Shown: positions 1-5,771 of the stretch, piece by piece
Layout: every line of letters starts with the position of its first letter
How positions within the stretch are numbered: position 1 is the stretch's first letter
DNA from: an uncultured Mesorhizobium sp.
GTDB lineage: Bacteria > Pseudomonadota > Alphaproteobacteria > Rhizobiales > Rhizobiaceae
NCBI GenBank assembly: GCA_950071955.1
Contig: CATMOC010000196.1
Location: 1-6,896 of the forward strand
Reading direction: 5' to 3'
Length of the DNA: 6,896 nucleotides
The notes under the pieces: generated by a model
Database searches by the model: none
What the model was told of the DNA's origin: nothing
The model's input: only the letters and a program-made list of their open reading frames with translations
Position numbers and translations under genes: made by a program

Positions 1-500
1 GGGACCGCCCCCGTTCGGCGAACTACTATCAACGGGGACTCGCCTATAAGAACACGGGCCAGCGCGACACGTGCCCTTTGGCCCCCCGACAACGTGTCGG
101 GATCGCGGCTTTCCATACTGTCGAGTTCTACTCCCGCCAACGCTTCCCGGGCCAGTCTCATCCGCTCGGATTTTCCCCTTAAGGCGGCGGGGATGGCGAA
201 CAGGAGGTTTCCGGCCACCGACATGTGCGGGAAGAGAAGCGGATCCTGGAAGAGGATGCCGACATGGCGCTCTTCGGGAGGGGCCGCAGTCAGTTCGACG
301 TCTCCGACGCTGACCCTGCCGCTTGCCTCGAAGGCTTTGTCGAGAAAGCCGCCGACATAGGCGAGCAGCGTCGACTTGCCGGAACCGGACGGCCCCATGA
401 TGGTCAGCACCTCGCCCGGTTCGACCTCATGTGTGATCGAGATCAGCACGCGGCCGCCGAGCGCGATCGTCACGCCTTCCAGTCTCAGTCCGTCTCCCAT
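1..500 (-). CDS. ynjD: ABC transporter ATP-binding protein, YnjD-like (3' end outside the window)
   Basis: This cytoplasmic ATPase would power the importer formed with the permease and binding protein encoded upstream. The frame opens at ATG (498-500) and has no stop before the edge, giving 166 residues. Walker A GPSGSGKST is at residues 36-44, the Q-loop glutamine at about 85 in FQDPLLFPHMSV, and the signature LSGGQ at 137-141. The spacing and wording match the YnjD family, which is normally about 210-220 residues. The start lies 12 nt after the permease stop, consistent with one operon. Two oddities: after LIVV (157-160), where Walker B Asp-Glu should follow, the frame reads Arg-Arg; and from residue ~107 codons shift to TTA, AGA, AGG, GTA, ATA and CTT, unlike the first half. 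The family is secure; whether the last ~30 nt belong to the gene is doubtful. Confidence 0.85.
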   Translation of the reverse strand, partial: MGDGLRLEGVTIALGGRVLISITHEVEPGEVLTIMGPSGSGKSTLLAYVGGFLDKAFEASGRVSVGDVELTAAPPEERHVGILFQDPLLFPHMSVAGNLLFAIPAALRGKSERMRLAREALAGVELDSMESRDPDTLSGGQRARVALARVLIGESPLIVVRRTGAV

Positions 501-512
501 CAGCCCTGCCGT

Positions 513-2189
513 TCACACCCGCATCGCACGGAAGCGCCCGAATAGCAGCGCCGGGACGAGAGTGGCAACGACAAAGCCCATCATGGGAAGCGCCATCTGG
601 AGGAAGGCGTAGACCCCGATGACGCGCCGGTTGCCGCCCGATGCGAGCGCCACGGCTTCGGTCGTGATCGTCGTCAACCGCCCCGCGCCGATCAGCACGG
701 TCGGCAGATAGAGACCGACCGAGACGGCGAACCCGACCGCCAGTGCGGTGAGGACCGGACGGGTCAGCATGGGCAGGCGGATCGAAAGGAAGGTTCTCAG
801 CCGCGATTTGCCGAGCCCGGCCGCGATCGCCTCGTAGCGGCGGTCGAAGGCCCTCCAAGGGTCGGAAAGGGACAGGAATACGTAGGGCATGACGAAGATC
901 AGGTGGGCGAAGATCAGCGTGGGAAGGCCGGCGACGGCACCGGAGAGAAGGAACAGCAGCTGCAGGCCGAACAGGAAGGCGACCTGCGGAACCAGAAGGG
1001 GGAGATAGATCAGCAGCGCCGACCCGCGCCCGACCCTGCCGGTCTCATCCTCGCGCAGCAGGCACAGCAGGGTTATGACGAGGGCTATCAGCGTCGAGAC
1101 GAGTCCTGCCGCGACGGTCGTGGCGATCGGTTCGATGACGCGCGGGAGGGCCGCGGCCCATGTGCGCGGCGTGACGCTTCGCGGCAAGGCGTCGGGGAAT
1201 TGCCAGAGCCCGGCAATCGACCAGATGACGAGTGTCGCGAGACCCGCGAACACCACCGCGGCCGAGGCGAGCATCGAGACCAGCGCGACGATCCTGACCA
1301 GGAGATCGCGCGCGCATCGTCTGCCGGCGGTTGCGAGCCTGTCGCGCAATACGGCGCCGCTGCGTTCCAGCATGATCCAGAGAAGAATGGCGAGCGCGGA
1401 TACGGCGAGCTGCAGCAGGGCTCCGGCCGAAGCGAGGAAGCGCATGGAGAGGTCGGGATCGTTCATCCATTCCACCAGCCGCACCGCCAGTGTCGGCGGC
1501 GCGGAGGGGCCGAGGATGATCGCGACGTCAACGACCGAGGAGGCGAAGGCGATCACTGCGAAGACTGGCAGCCGGATCTGCCGGTAGATCGCCGGCCAGA
1601 CGCACAAGAGGAAGCCGGCGACGCGGCCGTAGCCGAGCGAGGCTGCGAGCATCCGGGTGCGCGCCAGCGGTACCTGGGGCAGGGCGGCGAGGGTGACGAG
1701 GAGCAGGAACGGAATTTCCTTCACGACCAGCCCGGCGATCATCGACAGGCCCATGGGGTCGTTGACCAGGAGCCAGTCCGGCGGACGGGTCCAGCCGGTC
1801 AGTTCCGGCGAGACGAGACGGACGAGGAATCCGCTGGGAGCGATGAGGAAGGCGAGCCCGAAGGCGGCCGCCGCATGCGGCACCGACAGGAGCGGGGAAA
1901 TCAGGTGCTGGATGCGGGAGAACAGCGTCGTGCCGGCCCATGCGGCGACGAAGAGCATCACCACGACCAGGGAGAGCGCCGCGGAAGCGAGGCCGGCGAA
2001 GAGGCTGAGAAGGGCGGAGTGCGCTATGCCCGGCGCCGCCGCGAGTTCCCGCAGGGGCGCGAGCGAGAATGCCGAGCCGCCGAGCGCCGGCAGGTAGCCG
2101 ACGGCGGGTAGGACCGTTCCCGCCAGTCCGGCGAGGATCGGTCCCGAAAGGAGAAGGACCGCCAGCGGCGGCCCGACGCGGGTCAGCAA
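513..2189 (-). CDS. ynjC: ABC transporter permease with two fused membrane domains, YnjC-like
   Basis: Inner-membrane channel of the importer, 558 residues with about 12 hydrophobic segments (roughly 9-30, 56-86, 100-118, 150-170, 205-228, 251-275, 298-328, 355-378, 390-416, 422-442, 477-500, 526-550). Two EAA-type cytoplasmic loops that dock the ATPase are visible, one near 177-201 (LAASLGYG then a hydrophobic stretch and P) and one near 451-475 (EAIAAGLGKSR then RLPML). So two permease domains are fused in one chain, as in E. coli YnjC (about 510 residues). The start is TTG (2187-2189), chosen because GGAGG lies 7 nt before it and there is no nearby ATG with a comparable site. The gene follows the binding protein by 40 nt. 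Databases label the family a putative thiamine transporter; the sequence does not prove the substrate. Confidence 0.9.
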   Translation of the reverse strand: MLTRVGPPLAVLLLSGPILAGLAGTVLPAVGYLPALGGSAFSLAPLRELAAAPGIAHSALLSLFAGLASAALSLVVVMLFVAAWAGTTLFSRIQHLISPLLSVPHAAAAFGLAFLIAPSGFLVRLVSPELTGWTRPPDWLLVNDPMGLSMIAGLVVKEIPFLLLVTLAALPQVPLARTRMLAASLGYGRVAGFLLCVWPAIYRQIRLPVFAVIAFASSVVDVAIILGPSAPPTLAVRLVEWMNDPDLSMRFLASAGALLQLAVSALAILLWIMLERSGAVLRDRLATAGRRCARDLLVRIVALVSMLASAAVVFAGLATLVIWSIAGLWQFPDALPRSVTPRTWAAALPRVIEPIATTVAAGLVSTLIALVITLLCLLREDETGRVGRGSALLIYLPLLVPQVAFLFGLQLLFLLSGAVAGLPTLIFAHLIFVMPYVFLSLSDPWRAFDRRYEAIAAGLGKSRLRTFLSIRLPMLTRPVLTALAVGFAVSVGLYLPTVLIGAGRLTTITTEAVALASGGNRRVIGVYAFLQMALPMMGFVVATLVPALLFGRFRAMRV

Positions 2190-2192
2190 GCG

Positions 2193-2222
2193 CGGTCCTC
2201 CCCGATTAAGGAAGAAGGACCG
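2193..2222 (-). promoter_or_regulatory. mRNA hairpin covering the permease ribosome binding site
   Basis: In the mRNA, CGGTCCT (2222-2216) is the perfect complement of AGGACCG (2199-2193), separated by 16 nt. Inside, TTCC can also pair with GGGG, using two G-U pairs. The 3' arm includes part of the GGGGAGGA ribosome binding site of the TTG-started permease. The 5' arm begins 7 nt after the binding-protein stop, so a ribosome finishing that gene would open it. I infer translational coupling, or damping of permease yield relative to the binding protein. There is no U-tract, so it does not look like an intrinsic terminator. Confidence 0.5.
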
Positions 2223-2229
2223 GCGGTCG

Positions 2230-3450
2230 TCAATTGCCGACGCCGTAGCGCCGCTTCCATTCGCCTTCGAGGCGCTCCAGCCAGGTGGGGTGCGGCTCGT
2301 CGATCGCCGGACCGAGCTCGTCCGGACGTAATGTCGCCACGCCGAGGTCGAGCGCCGCGAAACGGGCGCGGTCGGCCGGGCCGAGCTTGTCCATGGCGAG
2401 CACCGTCGGATCGCCCCAGACTCGCGGATCCTGCTTGCGCGCCTGCGCCTCCGGCGAGATCAGGAAGTCGGCGGTCACCAGCGCGCCGGCCTTCGAGGCG
2501 GCGTTGTAGGGGATCGCGACGAAGTGGGTGTTGGACAGCGTGCCTGCCGGAAAGGTGAAGGAGCGCACCGTGTCGGGCAGCTCGCCATTGGCGATCGCGC
2601 TGGAGGCTTCCGAGGGGTTGAAGGCGAAGATGATGTCCATCTCGCCATCGGCGAGCATCTGCTTCATGGCCGGATAATTCTGCGGATAGGCGCGGCCGGA
2701 CCGCCACATGAGCGGATGCAGTTCGTCGAGATAGGCAAAGAGCGGCGCCACCGTCCTGTCGAACGTCGCATCGTCCACCGGTTGGATCAGGACGGAGGGG
2801 TCCTCCACCAGTTCCGACAGGATCTGCTTGAGGAAGGACGAACCGATGAAATCCGGCGGCTGAGGGTAGGAGAACCGCCCGGGATTGGCCTTCGCCCATT
2901 CGAGCAGCGACTGCGCATCAGTCGGCAGCGCCGCGGCGTCTGTTCGCGCCTGGTCGTAGAAGAAGACCAGCTTGGCCATGCCCCACGGGCTTTCGAGGCC
3001 TTCGACCGGAATGGTGAAGTCGGTCTGGATGGTCGGCTTGTTCTCAATGTCGACATACCGCCAGTTCGGCAGGTCTTCTGCCCAGCCGGGCGAGAACAGC
3101 AGGCCCTGCTCCTTCATGGAGGCGAAATTCTCGCCATTGATCCAGATGAGGTCCACCGAGCCGCCCTGGTTCTTTCCAGCCGCCTTCTCCGCCACCACTT
3201 TCGCGACGGCATTGGCGGTATCGTCGAGCTTCACGTGCACGAGTTCGACGCCGTAGCGCTGCTTCAGTTCCTCGCCGGCCCACTCGATGTAGGCGTTGAT
3301 GTTTTCCGAGCCGCCCCAGGCGTTCCAGTAGACGGTTTCGCCCTTGGCATCCGCGAGAATCTCGTCCCAGCCTTTCGGGTCGGGGTCGGCCGCGACGGCC
3401 CCGAACGTCAGGAAGACGACGGAGATGGCAGTAAGAAGCGATGTCTTCAC
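2230..3450 (-). CDS. ynjB: ABC transporter periplasmic substrate-binding protein, YnjB-like
   Basis: Extracytoplasmic ligand-binding protein, 406 residues, that hands a solute to the YnjC/YnjD-like pair. I start it at GTG (3448-3450), because AGGAGGA lies 5 nt upstream and a clean Sec signal follows: a Lys near the N-terminus, hydrophobic core LLTAISVVFLTFG, and probable cleavage after AVA (residues 18-20). The frame stays open 69 codons further upstream, but that stretch is proline/arginine-rich with no signal character. The mature part opens with KGWDEIL and then VYWNAWGGSENINAYI, typical of YnjB (E. coli protein about 390 residues). Other landmarks are VDLIWINGENF, ESPWGMAKLVFFYD and HTWLERLEGEW-like C-terminal text (PTWLERLEGEW). 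It is first in the operon. KEGG-type catalogues call the family putative thiamine transport; no TPP riboswitch is visible upstream, so the ligand is open. Confidence 0.88.
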   Translation of the reverse strand: MKTSLLTAISVVFLTFGAVAADPDPKGWDEILADAKGETVYWNAWGGSENINAYIEWAGEELKQRYGVELVHVKLDDTANAVAKVVAEKAAGKNQGGSVDLIWINGENFASMKEQGLLFSPGWAEDLPNWRYVDIENKPTIQTDFTIPVEGLESPWGMAKLVFFYDQARTDAAALPTDAQSLLEWAKANPGRFSYPQPPDFIGSSFLKQILSELVEDPSVLIQPVDDATFDRTVAPLFAYLDELHPLMWRSGRAYPQNYPAMKQMLADGEMDIIFAFNPSEASSAIANGELPDTVRSFTFPAGTLSNTHFVAIPYNAASKAGALVTADFLISPEAQARKQDPRVWGDPTVLAMDKLGPADRARFAALDLGVATLRPDELGPAIDEPHPTWLERLEGEWKRRYGVGN

Positions 3451-3483
3451 GCTCGTCCTCCTGGGCGGAATTCCCTTCGCCGG

Positions 3484-3512
3484 ATTGAGCATGGGTGGCC
3501 AAATAGGGTCAA
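3484..3512 (-). promoter_or_regulatory. Candidate promoter of the ynjBCD-like operon
   Basis: On the minus strand TTGACC (3512-3507) and CTCAAT (3489-3484) are separated by exactly 17 nt. TTGACC is a good alphaproteobacterial -35; CTCAAT is a weak -10 (4 of 6 to CTATAT). It would start transcription near 3477, about 27 nt before the GTG start, leaving a leader too short for a riboswitch. Confidence 0.35.
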
Positions 3513-3532
3513 TCAAGCGGGAGACACGCCGC

Positions 3533-3569
3533 GTCACTTCACCGTGACTCGGTCGTGAGCCCGCTATAC
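3533..3569 (+). promoter_or_regulatory. Inverted repeat and -10-like element upstream of the small membrane protein
   Basis: GTCAC (3533-3537) and GTGAC (3544-3548) form a perfect 5-bp inverted repeat with a 6-nt spacer. CTATAC (3564-3569) is 5 of 6 to the alphaproteobacterial -10 CTATAT and lies 35 nt before the downstream ATG. I see no convincing -35 at 16-18 nt, so the inverted repeat may be an activator or repressor site for this gene, for the divergent transporter operon, or chance. Confidence 0.25.
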
Positions 3570-3604
3570 ATAACGGTACGAAGGATTCGGAAGCGGGGAA
3601 AGGG

Positions 3605-3808
3605 ATGCAGGGTTCGGGGCAGGCATTCTTCCGCCCGCGGTGGCGGCGCATCGCCATCGTCGCCGCATGCGCCGGCTGGGCGGTTCTGGAGTGGCTCAGC
3701 GGGCAGCAGGGCTGGGCGGCTATCGCCGCGGCGGTGACCGCCTACGGCGTATGGAGCTTCTTCATCGCATGGAAAGACCCGCCTGAAGGACATTCGGACA
3801 ATTCCTGA
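3605..3808 (+). CDS. Small two-helix membrane protein, DUF3329-like
   Basis: 67 residues. It opens with a short polar segment containing FFRPRWRR, followed by two hydrophobic helices, about 14-31 (IAIVAACAGWAVLEWL) and 37-55 (GWAAIAAAVTAYGVWSFFIA), and ends in a charged tail. An Arg-rich N-terminus before helix 1 suggests a cytoplasmic N-terminus by the positive-inside rule. The pattern FFRPxWxRIAIVA followed by a Trp/Phe-rich second helix resembles short rhizobial proteins that I recall being labelled DUF3329; I could not check this. A GGGGA ribosome binding site lies 5 nt before ATG. It diverges from the transporter operon, converges with phnF, and shares an operon with neither. No function can be assigned. 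Confidence 0.7.
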   Translation: MQGSGQAFFRPRWRRIAIVAACAGWAVLEWLSGQQGWAAIAAAVTAYGVWSFFIAWKDPPEGHSDNS

Positions 3809-3816
3809 TCGCACGT

Positions 3817-3835
3817 GGATGCCGACGGCTCATCC
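3817..3835. other. Weak hairpin between convergent genes
   Basis: GGAT-GCC (3817-3823) can pair with GGC and ATCC (3827-3829, 3832-3835) around a 3-nt loop with a 2-nt bulge. It sits between the small membrane protein and phnF and overlaps the phnF stop codon. It could slow both convergent transcripts. There is no T-tract on either strand, so calling it a terminator would be overstated. Confidence 0.25.
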
Positions 3836-4573
3836 GGAGACAGAAAGTTCCACACGGTCGGCGGCGAACCTGGTTTCGGAGAATTGGACCGGCCGCCCCT
3901 CCGGATCGACGTTGAGAGCGACCGCGACGAGCACGATCGCGCCCGGCGCCAGCTTCAGGTCGGCGAGATCGGCGCTTTCGGCATGCCGTGCCGACACCAC
4001 GGTGGATTTGCGCAGGTAGTCCGCCACACCGTGGTCGCGCAGGGCAACCGTGATCGATCCGGAACTGGCGAAGGCATCGGCGATGCCTGAAAACCGTTCC
4101 GCCTGGAACCAGCTCGTCGCCCGCGACACCGGCCTGCCGTCCGCCTCGCTCAGGGTCTCGAGCCGGATCACCGGGTCGTCTTCCGCGATACCGAGTGCCT
4201 CGGCGACCCTGGGGCTCGCGGTCTCGCGCGCATGCGCCAGCAGATGGCCGCGCCGATCCCGCGCCTGGTCGCGAAGCCCCTCCGAGAAGCGGGTACGGGC
4301 GCTGATCGGGTAGGTGAAGCGGCGGCGGCGCTGGATGAACGTACCGCGTCCCTGCTCCGGGCGAAGGACGCCTTCCTGGACGAGCGCTGCGATGGCGCTG
4401 CGAACCGTGTGGCGGTTGATGCCGAACCTCTCGGCCAGTGCCGTTTCGGGAGGGAGGCGGCCGTCGCCGTCGAACTCGCCCGACCCGATACCCTGGCGAA
4501 TGCGGTCGGCGACCTGGCGCCAGAGCGCGATGCCGGTTTTCCTCTCCATCGGACGGACGGCATTTGCCGGCAT
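3830..4573 (-). CDS. phnF: GntR/HutC-family transcriptional regulator of phosphonate metabolism, PhnF
   Basis: A 247-residue cytoplasmic DNA-binding repressor. The N-terminal winged helix-turn-helix spans about 13-80: LWRQVADRIRQGI, then LPPETALAERFGINRHTVRSA, with the recognition helix near 52-66, and the wing GRGTFI at 75-80. The C-terminal UTRA effector domain spans about 100-243. Between them YPISARTRFSEGL is a hallmark of the PhnF subgroup. Start ATG 4571-4573 is preferred because GAGGTGA lies 4 nt upstream; Met9 has no such site. It is transcribed away from phnGHI, and its predicted promoter overlaps an inverted repeat that is the likely PhnF operator, so autoregulation is probable. The effector ligand is unknown. 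The identity rests on the domain pattern plus the adjacent C-P lyase genes; the subgroup call is strong. Confidence 0.93.
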   Translation of the reverse strand: MPANAVRPMERKTGIALWRQVADRIRQGIGSGEFDGDGRLPPETALAERFGINRHTVRSAIAALVQEGVLRPEQGRGTFIQRRRRFTYPISARTRFSEGLRDQARDRRGHLLAHARETASPRVAEALGIAEDDPVIRLETLSEADGRPVSRATSWFQAERFSGIADAFASSGSITVALRDHGVADYLRKSTVVSARHAESADLADLKLAPGAIVLVAVALNVDPEGRPVQFSETRFAADRVELSVSG

Positions 4574-4583
4574 GGGATCACCT

Positions 4584-4601
4584 CTGTCACGCGCGCGTCA
4601 T
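4584..4601 (+). promoter_or_regulatory. PHO-box-like direct repeat (candidate PhoB site)
   Basis: CTGTCAC-GCGC-GCGTCAT matches the PHO-box layout CTGTCAT-N4-CTGTCAT: two heptamers 11 nt apart, 6 of 7 and 5 of 7 matches. Ten nt downstream lies TATGAG (4612-4617), the spacing usual between a PHO box and its -10. The 4-nt linker is GC-rich rather than the usual A/T. It would place phnGHI under phosphate starvation control, as is known for C-P lyase operons in several proteobacteria. Confidence 0.45.
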
Positions 4602-4629
4602 GGACAATCGATATGAGACGGTATATGTT
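4601..4629 (+). promoter_or_regulatory. Candidate phnGHI promoter
   Basis: TGGACA (4601-4606, 5 of 6 to TTGACA) and TATGTT (4624-4629, 4 of 6) are separated by exactly 17 nt. Transcription would begin near 4636, just ahead of the inverted repeat at 4638-4653, leaving a leader of about 38 nt. An alternative start using TATGAG (4612-4617) below the PHO-like box is possible. Confidence 0.4.
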
Positions 4630-4648
4630 GTCTACTTGTCTATATCAA
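4620..4648 (-). promoter_or_regulatory. Candidate phnF promoter
   Basis: On the minus strand TTGATA (4648-4643, 5 of 6 to TTGACA) and TATACC (4625-4620, 4 of 6) are separated by exactly 17 nt. The -35 lies inside the inverted repeat 4638-4653, so a protein bound there would block phnF as well as phnG. Confidence 0.45.
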
Positions 4649-4653
4649 TAGAC
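4628..4653. promoter_or_regulatory. Candidate PhnF operator: inverted repeat plus tandem half-sites
   Basis: GTCTAT-ATCA-ATAGAC (4638-4653) is a perfect 6-bp inverted repeat. The left arm is also the second of two tandem 7-mers, TTGTCTA at 4628-4634 and 4636-4642, 8 nt apart. It covers the predicted phnG start site and the phnF -35. A/T-centred palindromes with GT...AC ends are typical of HutC-type GntR regulators. Binding by PhnF is inferred from position and symmetry. Confidence 0.6.
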
Positions 4654-4673
4654 GAATTTTGCGAGAGGCGAAT

Positions 4674-5141
4674 GTGAACGAGAGAGGCCGCGAGAGAGAT
4701 GAGAATACGCGCCGCCGCAAGGCCATGGCGACGCTTGCGGCCGCACCCGGAGAACTGCTCTCCGAGGTCTGGCGCGATATCGGGATCGAGGTCGAGGCGA
4801 AACCGCTGCGCGGTCCCGAGACGGGACTGGTGACGTTGCGGGGGCGGATCGGCGGCGGTGGCGCGCCGTTCAATTTCGGCGAAGCCACCGTGACCCGGGC
4901 GACCGTCAAGCTGACGACCGGCGAGATCGGGCATTCCTACGCTCTGGGCTCTGACAAGGAAAAAGCCAGCATATCGGCGACCATAGACGCGCTCTGGCAG
5001 CGTGCCGAGAGCCGGGCGGAAATCGAAACGCGTATCCTTGCGCCGCTGCGGTCCCGGCTGGCCGAGGCCGATGCCAAGCGAAGCGCCGAAACCGCGGCGA
5101 CGAAGGTCGATTTCTTCACCATGGTGAGAGGCGAAGACTGA
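4674..5141 (+). CDS. phnG: Carbon-phosphorus lyase core subunit PhnG
   Basis: 155 residues. PhnG works with PhnH, PhnI and PhnL in the first committed step, where a phosphonate replaces adenine at ribose C1' of ATP; it also sits in the PhnGHIJ core. Visible family marks are GLVTLRGRIGGGGAPFNFGE (51-70), VTRATVKLTTGEIGHSY (73-89) and the C-terminal DFFTMVRGE (146-154). I chose GTG (4674) because GAGAGGCGAA ends 1 nt before it, with GAGAGG 5 nt from the codon, and the very same 10-mer precedes phnH. A TTG at 4659 would add 5 residues but has no ribosome binding site. The N-terminus is unusually charged (ERGRERDENTRRRK). The stop TGA shares its last base with the phnH ATG, implying translational coupling. 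Confidence 0.93.
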   Translation: MNERGRERDENTRRRKAMATLAAAPGELLSEVWRDIGIEVEAKPLRGPETGLVTLRGRIGGGGAPFNFGEATVTRATVKLTTGEIGHSYALGSDKEKASISATIDALWQRAESRAEIETRILAPLRSRLAEADAKRSAETAATKVDFFTMVRGED

Positions 5142-5767
5142 TGGAACGTCCAGTGCCGTCTTTCGAGGCCGCGCCGGTGGAGGGCGGCTTCGACAATCCG
5201 CCGCTCGCTTCGCAGTCGGTGTTCCGCGCGATCATGGATGCCATGGCGAGGCCGGGCACGCTCCGCCCGGTCACGGCGCGGGTCGTCCCCCCGGTTCCGC
5301 TGTCGGCGACGGCCGGAGCGGTCGTGCTCACCCTTTGCGACCACGACACGCCTCTCTGGCTCGATCCGGCCCTGGAGGTGTCCGCCGACGTTCGGGGCTG
5401 GCTTGGGTTCCACTGCGGTTCTCCGACCGCCCGCATACCCGCCGACGCGCATTTCGCGCTGGTTGCCAATCCTGCCGAAATGATCGCGCTGGAGAATTTC
5501 TCGCAGGGGACGCAGGAATATCCCGACCGGTCGACGACGCTGATCCTCCAGGTAGAGAGCCTTACGGCCGGTCGCGATCTCCGGCTCGAGGGACCCGGTA
5601 TCGAGGACGTTGCGAGCCTGGCGCCGACCCCGCTCCCCCGGCACTTCTGCGAGCAGTGGCGGCAGAACAATGCCCGCTTCCCGCGCGGCGTCGACCTGAT
5701 CCTGGCGTCGCCGGAAGGCGTCGCCTGCCTGCCCCGCACCACACGCATCCGCGCAACGGAAGGCTGA
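5141..5767 (+). CDS. phnH: Carbon-phosphorus lyase core subunit PhnH
   Basis: 208 residues, close to the usual family length of about 195-205. PhnH is a PLP-transferase-fold protein without PLP that dimerises and binds PhnI in the cytoplasmic C-P lyase core; it is needed for the ATP-phosphonate condensation. Family text is present throughout: FRAIMDAMARPGTL (28-41), an acidic CDHDTPLWLD (66-75), FSQGTQEYPDRSTTLI (120-135), GPGI (151-154), NNARFPRGVDL (176-186) and LPRTTRI (197-203). The start ATG overlaps the phnG stop by one base, and GAGAGG lies 9 nt upstream. phnI follows after 4 nt. Nothing looks damaged. Confidence 0.95.
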   Translation: MERPVPSFEAAPVEGGFDNPPLASQSVFRAIMDAMARPGTLRPVTARVVPPVPLSATAGAVVLTLCDHDTPLWLDPALEVSADVRGWLGFHCGSPTARIPADAHFALVANPAEMIALENFSQGTQEYPDRSTTLILQVESLTAGRDLRLEGPGIEDVASLAPTPLPRHFCEQWRQNNARFPRGVDLILASPEGVACLPRTTRIRATEG

Positions 5768-5771
5768 CGCC

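Noticed and set aside
903..2111. Long plus-strand open frame (402 codons) across the permease gene
   Set aside because: It is antisense to a clear 12-helix permease, its product is extremely rich in Arg, Glu, Gly and Gln as expected from GC-rich antisense frames, and it has no recognisable domain.
3466..3473. A second GAATTC near the binding-protein start, considered as another cloning-type joint
   Set aside because: Sequence on both sides is coherent (ribosome binding site, start, signal peptide, promoter-like elements), so no break is indicated.
2524..3558. Long plus-strand open frame (344 codons) across the binding-protein gene
   Set aside because: Antisense shadow of ynjB; no domain, no ribosome binding site of note, and composition is that of a reverse-complement frame.
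3451..3604. TPP riboswitch expected if the YnjBCD-type importer were thiamine-controlled
   Set aside because: No THI-box core motifs are recognisable, and the likely leader is only about 27 nt.
3451..3657. Extending the binding protein upstream to an ATG at 3657 (69 more residues)
   Set aside because: The extension would bury the signal peptide, lacks signal character, and crosses the predicted promoter, while the GTG at 3450 has AGGAGGA at ideal spacing.
4168..4590. Alternative minus-strand frame overlapping the 5' half of phnF
   Set aside because: It is out of frame with the clear winged-helix and UTRA domains of PhnF and has Arg/Ser/Ala-rich shadow composition.
4589..4598. Perfect palindrome ACGCGCGCGT in the phnF/phnG gap
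   Set aside because: An alternating CG run is a low-information palindrome in GC-rich DNA; it is better explained as the linker region of the PHO-box-like repeat.
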